Source: Nymphaea colorata
Taxonomy: Eukaryota > Streptophyta > Magnoliopsida > Nymphaeales > Nymphaeaceae
Direction: 5' to 3'
Assembly (NCBI RefSeq): GCF_008831285.2
Contig: NC_045144.1
Location: 17,003,716 to 17,067,715 of the forward strand
DNA length: 64,000 nucleotides
The notes beneath the pieces were generated by a model. It worked only from the letters and a program-made list of their open reading frames with translations. It was not told where the DNA came from and searched no databases. The position numbers and the translations under genes are program-made. This document shows, in pieces, positions 41,555 through 54,171 of the stretch (position 1 is its first letter; every line of letters begins with the position of its first letter).

Positions 41555-41800
41555 GCTTTTTTTTTTGAAAAAATGCGATAAATTAAATGGTCATTTAAAA
41601 CTAAAAAACACTTTTTTTAAAAAAAAACATAGAAAACAAAAAAACGTGTTTTTAATTTTTTTTTCGCGTTTTTCACTTTTTTCAGTTTTTTAATGCCAAA
41701 GCCAAACAGTTTTTTTTTTTTTTTCATTTCAGTTTTTTTAATGCAAAAAAAAACCTCACCGTTTAAAACACTGTGGTCTTATTTGTAACTATGATACTCT
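41555..41800. mobile_element. AT-rich MITE-like repeat, copy 2 (inverted)
   Basis: Reverse-complement relation to 2335-2705: CCGTTTAAAACACTGTGG and CTTATTTGTAA at the right edge match the left edge of copy 1, and GCGATAAATTAAATGG at the left matches its right edge. Shorter than copy 1 and rich in A and T runs. Not coding. Confidence 0.42.
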
Positions 41801-43019
41801 AAGCAATTGAATATTATTGTAACATACTTTAAACTTACTATAAACATTGTTACCTTGACTAGATTTTCCAATAAACCTTGATTATGAATTTCTTTTTGGC
41901 AATATCTGAATGACTATTTGCATTCTTTAGAAAAGCATGTTAATGGATGCTTAAACTCAGTGTTATTAGATGTGCACGCATCGCATCACCCTCTTAAATG
42001 CACCAAAAGAGGAGGGTGGCGCGTGTGCCTCAACCTTGTGACGTGTATATTTCAGGCTGATGCGCGGTGCATTGTTTTTTATTTTTTATTTTTTACATTT
42101 TTCTTTAAATATTTTACCTTTATTTTCCTTTTTTAACCTTCACTCAGATTATGTTTTGTGCCTGATTTCACTGTCCTTTATTTGCACTTGCTATAATTTC
42201 AGTTCTCATTGCATGATATTGATGTTGATACCATTAGTCAGACTTGGAATTGATATGGTGCTTAACAATTTCTTAATGTGAATTAATATGAATGGTAGTA
42301 TCACTTCTAAAGTTTGCCTAAATGTCTAAATATCCCTCATGGTATTCCGATTAATCTTACCTCTTATCCTTTCTACGAGCATACCTCAACTACCAACATT
42401 GAAATAAAATTTTCGGCTTAATAGACAGGCAGAACTAGGGATTTTTCATGGCCTAACTATAATTTTAAAAAAGTTAATGTAGGCTGAAATAAGTTTTTTT
42501 TCAAATTTTTATATAGGATAAAAGAAAATTTTTTAGAAATTAGATGTACATGGTTTTGGAGTTTTGCCTCCAAATAAACAATAACACTAATAGTCACCTG
42601 ACCGAGAGGGTTATCCCACCACCCTAAGTGAGGCCTGAAGGCTCCCATTCCCCCTGCGTCCTAGGGATAATAACACTAATACCGTTCAAATTGAATCGAG
42701 ACACTCTCTCAACGTTGTGCATGCCCGTGGTTACCGCAGATGGAGGAAACATATGCATAGAAATTAAAGTTGTATATTATTCTTAGCCAACAATTATTTT
42801 GAACATCTACGAGCTTAGATGTAACAATTTCAATTTTTATTTTTTGGCATCAGTTGGATCCCTATCAACCAGATCATGCTAACAAAGCCTCATTTCTCTG
42901 ATATTAAACTGTTAATCTTATTCAATCTAAAGCTTTCGATTCTACCCTTGATCAGCTTAGATTGTCAATGCCTAACGGAGTTGGTGCGATCGAACATGAT
43001 TTTTCTACTAGATTTTGCA
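41800..43019. other. Region without a recognised gene
   Basis: AT-rich. Short frames only, none with a motif. It ends at the left flank of element E6. Confidence 0.4.
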
Positions 43020-43425
43020 TGTCACGGGCTGACAACTTCGGTCCGTGCAGCGCGGCAAGAACTTGATTGCCGCAAACCTTCAAACCACTGAACGGAGCAC
43101 AAAAGTAGTTTGAGAAAACGAGTGTATAAAGAATGCTTGTGAATAAAGAAATTTCGCAATGTATTCGCTTGGAAAATTAGTACATCACGATCACGAGAGA
43201 GATAAGCAAGGAGAATGATATCGACTTTACTTATATAGGATGGCTGAGGCTTCTTACAGGATTTTCATGTCGACCACCCAAAACAAGAAATCCCAATACT
43301 TGACATCGGTGGGAGGGTACTCCCTTATAAGTAAACATGCATAAGCAAATGACTCAACATAAGCAAAGGAAGCACAATGCAAAACAAAGCAAAGGACTTT
43401 ACAGACTTCCAGACACAGGGGAACA
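43020..43425 (-). repeat. 3' LTR of E6
   Basis: 406 bp from TG to CA, starting TGTTCCCCTGTGTCTGG on the minus strand after the polypurine tract. It has a TATATAAG box at 43230-43237. Confidence 0.9.
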
Positions 43426-44530
43426 GGCTCCCCCCTTCAAGTTATGCACCGTCCTCGGCGCCAGCAGAATGCATACTCCCAGGTGGGATTGTGTTTGCCT
43501 ATCCACTTCACTTGGTACTTCTTCGGCTCTCTCAAATAGTTTGTCTTGTGTCGAAGTCTCTTCCATTTGACGGTCCGCCGCTCGCTTGGTCGACGGGGCT
43601 CGCTGCAGGATCGGGTCTCGTTCTGGAACGCTTCTCTCGGGGTCTTCCTCATCGACATAGAAGGGCTTCAGGTTACAAACATGGAACACTAAATGCACCT
43701 TAAAGTTTGGCGGCAAGTCTAGCTTGTAGGCTAGCTTTCCGATTCTCTTCAGCACTGTGAAGGGTCCCTCATACTTGCGGATCAATGACCTGTGTCGACC
43801 ACGGAAAATGCCTGTGCGATCAGGATAGAGCTTTACGAGGACTTGATCACCCACTCAGAATTTCATAGGCCTTTGATTCCGATCTGCAAACTTTTTCATC
43901 TTTTTGGCGGCTTTGTGTAAGAACGCCTTAGCCATTTTCGTCTGTTCCTGCCAATCGCGAACGAACTGGTAGGCAAAAGTGGGTCTTCCATTTCCTTGGG
44001 CTGCAAGGGTATGCAGCATCAACGGTTGTTGTCCAGTGGCTATTTTAAATGGACTATGTCCAGAAGACTTGCTTTTCTGTAAATTGTAGCAAAATTGAGC
44101 TACATCCAACAATTTCACCCAATCCTTTTGATTTGCGCTGACATAGTGTCGAAAGTATTGTTCCAACAATCCGTTGATTCGTTCAGTTTGGCCGTCCGTT
44201 TGAGGGTGGAAACTTGTTGAGAATAATAAATCTGAACCAAACAAATGGAATACTTCGCGCCAAAATTTTCCTGTGAAGCGAGTGTCTCGATCATTGACAA
44301 TGCTTTTCGGCACGCCCCAATGCTTGACTATATGCTTCACGAACATCTTTGCCGTCTTCTCCGTGGGACATTCTTTAGAGGCTGGGATGAAGGTGACATA
44401 TTTTGAAAATCTATCCACAACCACAAGGATGGAGCTGAAGTCGTCAACTTTGGGCAAGCTGACGATGAAGTCCATGGAGAGGCATTCCCATGGACGTTCT
44501 GGAATAGGAAGATGCCACAGAAGACCGGCA
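43399..44530 (-). pseudogene. E6 integrase with C-terminal domain
   Basis: Integrase core 44475-43855: MDFIVSLPK, VVVDRFSKYVTF (first catalytic D), HWGVPKSIVNDRD (second D), FHPQTDGQTERIN (catalytic E) and KDWVKLLDVAQFCYN. A single stop after RPMKF separates the C-terminal part (43854-43399): VGDQVLVKLYPD, GPFTVLKRIG, VFHVCNLKPFY. The chromodomain expected at the end (seen in E7 as YLVKWV) is frameshifted here (YQVKWIGKHN appears in another frame near 43500). RT is absent upstream. Confidence 0.92.
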
Positions 44531-44535
44531 GGCTT

Positions 44536-45770
44536 CCGTGTCTACCATAGCTAAGGTAGGCCTTCCATTTACCAGGATTTCCAAGTACATGAGCTCGTTA
44601 GATGATGTCGTTATCACCTTCACTTTTTCCTCCCTTTTTATGATGTTCAGAAGTTGAAGTACACCCATCTTTGGTCCTTCCCCTTCTTCACCTTGTGCCG
44701 CATTAGCAGATTGCCTTGAAGAGCTTGCCTGATTGTCCCTATTTACACGCTTTGGACATTGCATCCCTAAGTGATTACCATCGCAAAACCAACATTTCAA
44801 CACTCTATTCTGAGAGTTGTCGTTTCTGCGAAAGAAAGTTCTTCTTTCGACTTGGCGCTGAGTTGATGGTTCATCTTTCCGTTCCCTTCGATTCTCTTTC
44901 TTTCCTCCATGGTCAGGCTTCCTCGACGGCTTAAAGGCGTTAGTGTAGCTCTTGTGCTGAGTATCAGCCAAACGTCCTGCTACCACATAAGCATCCTCCA
45001 AGGTCTCTAGATTACTCATTTCCACTTCAAATTGTGTCCATGATTGCAGTCCCAAAATAAACCAAGTTCAATTTATCTTGTTCTTGCATATCTGGCACAT
45101 CTAACATCAGCCTCTGATAAGCCTTCACGTAATCTCGCAAGGATCCGGTATGTTTCAGTTCACCAACCATCCGATAGGCATGGCGTGTCGCATTCGGGGG
45201 CATGAAGTAAGTTCTTAACTCTCGCTGAAAATCATCGAAAGTGTCTGTTGCGCAGATTCCCTTCTGAATGTCGAGCATTTTCCTTCTCCACCATGCCATA
45301 GCATCACCTTCTAGCAACATAGCCGCAGTCTTGACTTGAAGGTCGTCCCCCATAACGCCTTGCAAGTCCAGGTAATACTCTACTTGGAATAAAAAGTTGT
45401 CGATCACTCGACTATCCCGAGTTCCGTTGTATTTAGCGGGTCTCTGAATGTCGACCCTCACTGGCCGATCGCCACTTCCACCTACAGAGATCTGTCGCTG
45501 TAGTGTGCGGTTCTTTACCTGAAGTTCCTTGACTTCAGCCTGTAACGCGGTCACTGTGTCAGTCAGTGCCCGATTCATGGCCACTAGGTCGGCCACTTGT
45601 TCCCGCAGTACCTTCATCTCGTCCTTCATTTCCCCGAAGGACTCAGCTGCATTACCCAACGCTTCTTCATGAGTAGTTACGTCGGTAGTCAGCTTGTTCA
45701 CCATCTCGGTCAGGTCTTCCTGACCCTGGGATGTACCCATCTCGTCAGAATGGGCTACCCCCTTGCCCTT
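44536..45770 (-). pseudogene. E6 gag and truncated protease
   Basis: Gag, probably from MGTSQGQEDL near 45740, has a coiled-coil segment (EMKVLREQVADLVAMNRAL) followed by RPAKYNGTRDSRVIDNFLF and the gag core AMAWWRRKM. A frameshift near 45050 leads to LGLQSWTQFEVEM, a basic region, the knuckle CWFCDGNHLGMQC (C-x2-C-x3-H-x4-C) and the protease start AMVDT. The protease is cut at D-T, losing its active-site G. Confidence 0.9.
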
Positions 45771-45925
45771 GGCACTTCGCAGATTGTATTGAGTCGTCAG
45801 AGCTTCTTTCTCTTCGATCAACGATCGTCGGAGGTCTCTTTCGATCAACAATCGTCGGCATGTAGTTCTACACCGACTATCCAACCGCTTCCCCAGATTG
45901 AGCCGAACCTGGCTCTGATACCAGT

Positions 45926-46337
45926 TGTCACAGGCTGACAACTTCGGCCCGTGCGACGCGGCAAGAACCTGATTGCCGCAAGCCTTCAAACCACTGAACG
46001 GGACGCAAAAGTAGTTTGAGAAAACGAGTGTATAAAGAATGCTTGTGAATAAAGAAATCTCGCAATGTATTCGCTTGAAAAATTAGTACATCACGAGAGA
46101 GATAAGCAAGGAGAATGATCTCGACTTTACTTATATAGGATGGTCGATGCCTCTTACAGGATTCCCATGCTGACCACCAAAAACAAGAAATCCCAATACT
46201 TGACACTTAAACCGGTGGGAGGATACTCCATTACAAGTAAACATGCATAAGCAAATGAGTCAACGTAAGCAAAGAAAGCACAATGCAAAACAAAGCAAAA
46301 GACTGTACAGACTCCCAGACACAGACACAGAAGAACA
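45926..46337 (-). repeat. 5' LTR of E6
   Basis: 412 bp, ending CCTGTGACA on the minus strand before the primer-binding site at 45912-45924. TATATAAG at 46130-46137. Paired with 43020-43425, with small indels and several substitutions. Confidence 0.9.
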
Positions 46338-47832
46338 CTGCATGTACATGTAGGAAACGATTGACGTTGTCTAAGCAGAGTTCATTTCTTTTTTTCATTT
46401 TCTGGTTCAAAACATGCTATCTACAATGTCCAAAAAAAAGGCATTTTTGTCAAGCAAATAAAATAAACAAAGTAAACAGCTCATGGTTCATTCGGATGAG
46501 AATCTTCTGAGACTAGACTAAGAAATCACCTTAAACTCAACTTGACCACATGAAAAATACTTGAAAACACCGGACAAGGCATGTCCATATGGTGAATGGT
46601 GAATGGGAGGAGAAAGTTGCTGGCATAGCATTAAGTGGAATTTCAACGAGTAGACTAAAAGAAAAACCCGGAGACATAGTATGCGTGGAGAAAAGTTGGC
46701 GAGCACATGACATGGATTGCCACGGGAAGCCACATCGGGTTCCCATTATGGAGGGGGGCACAACACTGACAGAGCTGTCAATTTGTTTGCTTCTTCCACC
46801 CCTACTAGTTTGTCCGCTCCCCATGTCAAAAGACGGCTGGGGGTCTGCTTCTAAGGGCGAGCCTGACGGGCGATGACCTCAGTTCTTTTTCTCAACAGCC
46901 CGTAGTGTATCTTTCCCTTTTCCCGTTCCACCATTACATTTGCACATCAATTATCCACCGTCGAATGGGAGAAATAATGCAAAAGGGAAGTGAACGGAGA
47001 AAAAGATGCTCCCTCTGTCCTTCACGTGATTGGAGCAGAGAAATCCAACCCTTCTCCCTCTCTCACTAAAATTAATTCCAAAGCCCGCTCTCGAGTACGG
47101 GTCGTTGCCCGAGTCTACGTAAACCTGCCCCATTTTTCTGGCGGCTAGCCAGAACCCAAATCTAAATGGGACGGAATGAATTGGGGGATCGGCAAGATGA
47201 TCCAGATCTAGATCTAGCTGTGTAAGGTTGAGATAGTTTGCTCAAAATCGAAAAAATGGATGGAGAGCATTCGGGTTGGAATGAGGGGAGATGTGAAGCC
47301 TAAACGAATTTGGAATTTGTCCTGGGCATAACTTAACGGAGCACCGTCCATCTGACGGACCGGTTGCTCTGGACGTCGTCGAGAGTCTCGAGACCGCACC
47401 TTTCTTTTCTTTAACAATATCACGGGGAAGAGGAGGTTTAGAAAAGAAAAGAGGTCTTAATTTTGCGGTTGAGGAGGAGGAGGAGGAGCGCCGAGAACCT
47501 TTTTCTTGTTAATAGTTAAATACGTAAAACAAAACGGACTGATCAATGAAAGAGGTCAACTCTCTCCCAAAACTTCCCCTTTCCTAGTTGAAAAAGGCGC
47601 GGGTGGGAGGGCAACCTTTCTCCCCCTGCAGGCAGGCATGCTACTTGTAGTCGATACTGGCACCTTTCTTTAATGACCGCTCTTTCCTGCCAAAATCAAG
47701 TATTGGCATTGAATCTCGGAGCAAGGATGGTTTCCTTTGTATGGCAAAGACTGCGCATCGCTAGCATTTAGAAGTATCTCACCTCTCCCCTTCTTGTTTT
47801 TTACTAGTTTCTGAGCTCCCTGGAGAGAGAGA
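46338..47832. other. Intergenic region upstream of the DUF4228 gene
   Basis: No known domain in either strand. It presumably includes the promoter of the gene at 47833; no clear TATA box was seen within 100 bases of its ATG. A GGAGGA run lies near 47472-47487. Confidence 0.4.
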
Positions 47833-48582
47833 ATGGGGAAGAATACAGTCATGAGCCTGCGGATGATACAGTGTGGGCGGCAGACGGTGGATGTGATCCA
47901 GCCCAATGGGCAGGTAAGGCAGATGATGTTGCCCCTCAAGGTGTCGGATCTGCTAATGCTCTACCCTCACCACTTCGTCGCCCATGCCGGCACCACCAAG
48001 CGTGGTTCCATGCTCCCGTTGGAGACCCAGCTGGAAACAGGCAACAGCTACGTGCTCCTTCCCCTCCCTCGAATCTTCCCCTCTTCCTCCTCCTCCTCGC
48101 TCTCTCCCTTGGACGCCGCCCCGCCCCCACCGTGCTCCTGCTTCTTGCAGATGCAGCAGCAAGGGAGCAGCATTACTAGCAGGATGATGTCGTCGATGAT
48201 CATGATCATGGGTGGTTCCGACCCCGCAGATTTGAGCGCAGATGGGACATCCAAGCCGAAGCTGAAGCAGCGGATTAAGGCCGCACTGACTTCTTTGCAG
48301 CAGCCGTCCTCTTCCAAGATCTCTCCTGACGAGAGCTCCTGTTCCTCTTCCTCCTCCTCCTCCTCCTCACTGTTTGGTGGCCGAGACAAGGTCGCGTGCC
48401 ATCCCAGAAGGCTGTGGGAGCCAGCGCTGGACGTGATAATGGAGGACAAAGTGCTGATGCGTACCAAGGAAGAGGAAGCCCAGGCCATCCGCTCGAAAAA
48501 GGAAAAGAAAAAGGCGCCCTTAAGACCGGAACAACCGTCGGAGTCCTCCATCGTCTGTAGAGAAGGTAGGATGTTCGGATGA
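47833..48582 (+). CDS. DUF4228 (PADRE) domain protein
   Basis: Intact single-exon gene of 249 residues. The N-terminus has the PADRE pattern: MGKNTVMSLRMIQCGRQTVD, VIQPNGQVRQM, LPLKVSDLLMLYPHHFV and, near residue 65, LPLETQLETGNSYVLLPL. Low-complexity Ser-rich stretches (residues 85-95 and 165-178), a P-C-S-C segment and a basic C-terminal tail (KKEKKKAPLRPE) follow, as usual for this family's disordered C-terminal half. Plant DUF4228 genes respond to pathogens, cold and osmotic stress; their biochemical role is unknown. The start fits the conserved N-terminus. The gene lies between two gypsy elements, E6 and E7, but shows no damage. Confidence 0.88.
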   Translation: MGKNTVMSLRMIQCGRQTVDVIQPNGQVRQMMLPLKVSDLLMLYPHHFVAHAGTTKRGSMLPLETQLETGNSYVLLPLPRIFPSSSSSSLSPLDAAPPPPCSCFLQMQQQGSSITSRMMSSMIMIMGGSDPADLSADGTSKPKLKQRIKAALTSLQQPSSSKISPDESSCSSSSSSSSSLFGGRDKVACHPRRLWEPALDVIMEDKVLMRTKEEEAQAIRSKKEKKKAPLRPEQPSESSIVCREGRMFG

Positions 48583-49024
48583 AGAGTTAGGAGAAGGATT
48601 GATTGAACTATTTATGTATCTTTTTGCGGTTTTCTTTCTCTATCTCTCCTCTTCTTCTTTTTCCTTCGGTTCCCTCTTCGTGTTCCTCCGCCATTTTCTC
48701 TTCTTTCCACTGTTACGGCACTGAGCCGGAGACGGTGCCGGAGGTGGAGGAGAAGCCGCAGTCGGTTGCTGATGGACCGTACGGTTTGCCGCTGTTCTAA
48801 GCGAAGCAGAGAGGAGGGCGGTGCGTGGTGGGACCCTGCCCAACTGGGCGTCACATGCACCTCGTCCTCTATTCTCTGCCCATGCCGGGACACGTTACTC
48901 GTCCATCATGCCGTCCCTCCCTACCCGTACCCTGAGTCTGAGCAATGAACATGTTTGCATATGCACACTGTCTTTTCTTTATAAAGCTGCAGCCTCTAAT
49001 CTAATAATTTTGCTCCCAGGACAC

Positions 49025-49059
<35 letters not shown>

Positions 49060-49342
49060 CCTCTCTCTCCACTTGCAACCAATACAATACTTACTTTTAC
49101 ATACCCCTTTTTTAATCTGACCTATACGAATACGGACGAAGTCTATACCCTAGGCAGTAATTAAATTAGATTGTTTAATTGTCGTCATATAAAATTGTGT
49201 TTGAAAGACAAAGTCATCGTTGGAAACAGTTTTATTGGTGGCACTTTATAAACTTTTCACCGTAATTTATTCACATGGTTATATATTTGCTTTTTAAGTC
49301 AAACATAAAAAATAACCATACAGACACAGAAATAGCTGGTTA

Positions 49343-49383
<41 letters not shown>

Positions 49384-50662
49384 CTGAGAATTACAATGTT
49401 GCTGCTGGAGGCCAGTGTCCACACCATGACACCAACCTTTTAAAATCCCATTGCATTGAGGTTAGACCAGGACCCGGTTGGTGACTTAAGGTGCTCCTTC
49501 AAAGAAGATCGGATGTCCTACTCTACGCAGTGGATCCATCAATATGAGCATTTTCCTTTCGGGAAGCTGAAACCAAGCAGTAGCGAAAGGACCGTCGCCG
49601 TCCACCAAGGGTAATCGACCCTTTGCTTTCGACCATTGCCTATACCTCGCTGTCCAGTTCCCCAGACAGCGACGAGGTTGCAACGGCTCTCCGGAGAAGT
49701 ATTTTCTTAATTTTTCGCCTAGATTTTAATTTTCTAAATAATGTGTATAATAGGGCTTTTTTATCATTTTGATATGTTTTTTAATGGAGAGGTAGCCTTA
49801 TGAGAATGAGAGGGAGCCTAAACCGCTCAGCACAGTTGCATCCGACAGCCTTATCAACAGCACAACTCCCAACCCTATAATTTTCGCCCAATTAATTCTT
49901 AAATTCTCACACCAGAGCTGCGCACGCTGCCAATGTTTTCTTTAACAAGGCATTTGATTTCTCTATATATTAGATTCGAAGGTTTAATCAAACATATGGC
50001 CCACCTTACACCTATTCTTTAGCAAACTACATATATGAGAACCATGTTAATGTTCTCATTTTTGCTCAATTAAAGAATCTTTAATCAAAGGAGAGGAGTC
50101 CCACTTGATATTCGTGAATTCAAAATTCATGATGTGATTCATGCAATTCGAAAGAAATGATCTGAGGTCGTTGATTCATGCAGTTTTTAAAATATTTGTG
50201 TAAAATTTGGTTTCGCAGGTCGCCCTTGTAGCCAGAGAAGTCCTCACTCTTATTGAGAGGGTACGTCAATATCTGAAATTACGGTAAAGATAATCCTGTG
50301 AAGGAAAAGGTTGTCCTTCAAGCCCATACATCAGCCAGTGGCCGATAGCAATCTGCGTACACAGGGCGTCACTCTTCAACTTTGTTCTGTCCAAGTCACG
50401 GAGACAATCAAATAAGGAAGCAGTGGAAGTTGTGAGCCTTCAAATGAAAATTCGCCATAAAAACCAAACTTTGTGAATGGCAACCCCAGATCACAAACGA
50501 CCGCTTCAAAATTATGTTGGAGCTGCAGCTACTTTATCCCCACTTGGTTTGTAACCAATTCATTTTAAATGAATACACACTTGTGCACTTGTGGATGACC
50601 CCACAGTGGCATTTCGTTAACCTGCTTAGGCCCTCGAGAGGGTTCGATTTAATATCCACGAT
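48583..50662. other. Intergenic region with microsatellites
   Basis: Holds a CT run (49028-49070) and a TA run (49347-49381). A 65-codon minus-strand frame at 49683-49486 has no recognised motif. The 3' UTR of the DUF4228 gene lies at the start. Confidence 0.5.
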
Positions 50663-50781
50663 GGGAGTGTTCCCCTGCGTCTAATGCAATGATGTTGCCA
50701 AAAACCAACACATTGACGTTGATGGGTGCAGATCAGTCCCACACAGTGCACTGCCACTCTATCAGAAGCAAGTCTTAGCCG

Positions 50782-52458
50782 ATGTTGTCGGCCATGCAGC
50801 TGAAGAAGGGCGTGCGTCATGGGGAACAAACATTCTTCGTGGCCGTGCGTCTAGAAGAAGATGACCCTCAGCCGAGAGTCATTCCGCCAGGACTAGCCTC
50901 AGTCCTCAAGCAGTTCGAGGGAGTGATGCCCCCCGAGCTGCCCAAGCGCCTACCCCCGAGGCGTGAAGTTGATCATGAAATTGACTTGGTTCCCGGAGCC
51001 AAGCCACCAGCTATGGTCCCCTACAGAATGGGACCGGCCGAATTGAAGGAGCTGCGAAGGCAGCTTGATGACATGCTTGAGTCAGAGATCATCCGCCCCT
51101 CTAAGGCACCATTCGGGGCTCCTGTATTGTTCCAAACGAAACATGATGGCTCTAAGTGACTCTGTGTGGATTACCGCGCCTTGAACAAGGTGACGGTGAA
51201 GAACAAGTACCCCTTGCCTCTCATTGCGGACTTGTTCGATCAGTTGGGCAAGGGGAGGATCTTCTCTAAGTTAGACCTTCGTTCTGGCTGCTGGCAGGTC
51301 AGGATTGTGGAAGGTGATGAACCAAAGAACACTTGCATCACCCGCTATGGAGCATATGAGTTCCTAGTCATGCCATTCGGGTTGACGAATGCCCCTGCAA
51401 CTTTCTCGACTCTAATGAACAAGATATTCTACCATTACCTTGACAAGTTTGTGGTGGTCTAACTTGATGACATTGTGGTCTTTAGCAGCGACCTTGAAGA
51501 GCACGTCAGTCACTTGAAGACGGTGTTCCAAGTACTCAAAGAAAACGATCTATTTGTGAAGAAGGAGAAGTGTCTCTGTGGATAGCGGGAGATCAGTTTC
51601 CTCAGCCACATTGTAGGGAATGGCCAGCTGCGAATGGATTCGGAGAAAGTGAAGGCTGTTCAAGAATGGAAGCCGCCCTCAAATGTGCCTGAATTGCAGT
51701 CCTTTCTTGGGTTAGCTAACTACTATCGGCGGTTCATCACGGGGTACTCATTGATAGCGGCGTCCCTCACTGACCTACTTAAGAAGAATAGATTCTGGAT
51801 TTGGACTCAGTCCGCCCAAGATGCCTTTGAAGGCCTGAAGCGTGCCCTTGTACAAGAGCCCGTCCTTAGGTTGCCAGGTCACTCCAAGCCCTTCGAAGTA
51901 CACACAGATGCCTCAGACTTTTCCATTGGTGGGGTATTAATGCAGGATGGTCATCCGATTGCCTATGAGAGTCGGAAGTTGAAGGACCCTGAAAAGCGGT
52001 ACACGGTGTATGAACGGGAGATGACCGCCATTGTGCATTGCTTGCGCATATGGAGGCACTACCTACTGGGGGCAGAGTTCGTCGTTAAGACGGACAATGT
52101 GGCCACGAGTTACTTCAAGACTCAGAAGAAGTTAACTCCGAAGCAGGCTCGTTGGCAGGAATTCTTGGCAGAGTTCGATTTCGCTTTAGAGTACAAGGTT
52201 GGAAAGACCAACGTGGTAGCGAATGCGTTGAGTAGAAAGGCAGAACTTGCAGCCTCTAGGGCGGGGACCTCCGAAGCACAGTTGGAGGGTGCACTCCTCG
52301 AGCGGGTTCGTGAATGCGGCAAGACTCAGCGGCCCAACACTTGGTTGCCTTGGCTGAAGCGGGGAAGACTCGGAGATTCTGGCTGCGAGATAGATTGCTC
52401 CTCACCAAGGGCGGACGAGTTTTCGTGCCGAAGTGGGGCAATCTCTGAAGGGAGCTAA
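50782..52458 (+). pseudogene. E7 reverse transcriptase and RNase H
   Basis: Begins with the protease-RT linker (SAMQLKKGV), then PPELPKRLPPRREVDHEIDL. RT motifs: KAPFGAPVLF, then a [38 protein letters not shown] and [12 protein letters not shown]. The catalytic box has its tyrosine codon replaced by TAA (51460-51462) before LDDIVVF. Another stop follows SLCG-type text near 51583. RNase H: VHTDASDFSIGGVLMQDG, YEREMTAIVHCL, KTDNVATSYF, VANALSRK. A frameshift near 52300-52450 breaks the link to integrase. Confidence 0.93.
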
Positions 52459-53726
52459 CAAAGGAGTGCCATGATACGCTTTGGGCTAGCCATCCAGGCC
52501 AGGAGCGGACTCTGGCCCTTCTTGAACGTGGCTACTATTGGCCTCAGATGCGTGATGATGTGGAGGCATATGTAAAGACTTACCTCATCTGCCAGCAGGA
52601 CAAAGGGACTAATCAGAAGCCTGCCTGCCTGCTCGAGCCTCTTCCTATTCCGGAACGTCCGTGGGAAAGCATCTCTATGGACTTCATTGTGAGTTTACCC
52701 TGAGTTGATGGCTACAACTCTATCTTTGTTGTTGTGGACAGGTTTTCTAAGTATGCCACGTTCATCCCAACCACAAAGGAGAGTCCAGCGGAGAAGACGG
52801 CGGAGATGTTTGTGAAGAACATTGTTAAGCACTGGGGTGTGCCGAAGAGTATTGTGAGTGATCGCGATGCTCGCTTCACGGACAAGTTTTGGCGTGAAGT
52901 GTTTTGGTTGCTAGGCTCAAACTTGCTGTTTTCCACAAGCTTCCACCCTCAGACTGATGGCCAGACCGAACGCATCAATGCTTTGTTGGAACAGTACCTA
53001 CGTCACTTTGTCGATGTGGCCCAATTCTGTTACAACTTACAGAAGAGCGAGTCTTCAGGCCACAGCCCCTTCGAAGTAGCCACCGGGCGGTAGCCGTTGA
53101 TGCCTCACACAGTTGCAGCCCAAAAGAAGGGAAGACCCAGCTTCGCCTACCAGTTTGTCAGAGACTAGCAGGAACAGACGGAGATTGCTAAGGCGTTCTT
53201 GCACAAGGCCGCCAAGAAGATGAAGAAGTGGGCTGACAAGAATCGGAGACCTGCTGAGTTTCGAGTGGGAGACCAAGTTCTTGTCAAGCTTTACCCAGAC
53301 CGTTCGGGCATCTTCCGTGGGCGACACCGAGCGTTGATAAGGAAGTGTGAAGGGCCATTCACTGTGGTCAAAAGAATTGGGAAGCTGACATACAAATTAG
53401 ATCTGCCGCCAGACTTCAAGGTGCATTCAGTGTTTCACGTCTGCAACCTCAAGCCCTTCTATGCCGATGCTGAAGACCCGGAGAGAAGCCAGCCCCGGAG
53501 AGAACCGATTTTACAGCGTGCTCCCTCTATCCGGCGTGCCAGTGACCGTCAGTTGGACCAAATCCTTCGACACAATGTGAACTATCTTGGTGAACCGAAG
53601 CGATACTTGGTCAAGTGGGTAGATGATGATCAGCCAACATGGGAGTATGCCTTCCGCTTCAAGCGAAGTCATCCAGAAGAAGTCCAGACCTACCATGAAG
53701 CTGTTAGCGCCGAGGCCAGCGCTTGA
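52450..53726 (+). pseudogene. E7 integrase with chromodomain
   Basis: Zinc-binding part: SHPGQERTLALLERGYYW, ICQQDKG. Core: VVVDRFSKYATF (first D), HWGVPKSIVSDRD (second D), FHPQTDGQTERIN (E). Compared with E6, about 12 residues before VAQFCYN (SANQKDWVKLL in E6) are missing. Stops fall near 52700, 53092 and 53168. The last open part (53199-53726) has VGDQVLVKLYPD, GPFTVVKRIGK, FHVCNLKPFY and the chromodomain core YLVKWVDDDQPTWEYAF. The chromodomain makes this a chromovirus; such domains guide insertion to marked chromatin. Confidence 0.93.
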
Positions 53727-53742
53727 TTTGAAGGGGGGAGCC

Positions 53743-54171
53743 TGTTCCCCTGCGTCTAGAGTCTGTACAGTCCTTTGCTTTTGTTGTATTTACTTTGCCT
53801 ATGTTGAGTCTTGGTGTAAGCTAGTTTGTTCACCTATGTCGGAGTGCCCTCCCAAAACGGCTCCATAAGTGTGATATTGGGATTCCTTGTTTTGGACGGT
53901 CGGCATTGAGAATTCTATAAGCGGCTTCGGTCATCCTTGTAAGTAAAGTGTAATAGCTTACTTGCTTTCCCTCGTGATGTACTCTTCTCTCTGAAGTAAA
54001 ATATATTGCGTTGTGTCCCTTGTTTTGGATGGTCGGCATTGTGCAAATTTGTGTCCTTTGTTTTCGAGAAAGCGTTCAAGTGATCTACGCCCACTTGAAC
54101 GAGGCGAAGGCTTGCGGCTTCCTGACGAGAGTTTGCCGCACCGCACGGTCCGGAGTTGTCGGCCCGTGACA
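53743..54171 (+). repeat. 3' LTR of E7
   Basis: 429 bp starting TGTTCCCCTGCG right after the polypurine tract AAGGGGGGAGCC (53731-53742), ending GTGACA. Internally GTCCCTTGTTTTGGATGGTCGG near 54016 nearly repeats text near 53888, a partial internal duplication. Same family as the E6 LTRs. Confidence 0.92.

Larger units (their letters stand above)
43015..46342 (-). mobile_element. Ty3/gypsy chromovirus E6, internally deleted (RT and RNase H missing)
   Basis: LTRs 43020-43425 and 45926-46337, with flanks TTGCA and CTGCA, a target-site duplication with one mismatch. Minus-strand order: 5' LTR, primer-binding site (TGGTATCAGAGCC), gag, CCHC, start of protease, then directly integrase and its C-terminal domain, polypurine tract (AAGGGGGGAGCC) and 3' LTR. 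The jump lies near 44535, just after the protease A-M-V-D-T. Same family as E7 by LTR ends, integrase and C-terminus. Confidence 0.93.

Noticed and set aside
47936-48551. Several long minus-strand frames across the DUF4228 gene
   Set aside because: They mirror Ser/Leu-rich codons of the plus-strand gene. The plus frame has the conserved N-terminus and a clean start and stop.
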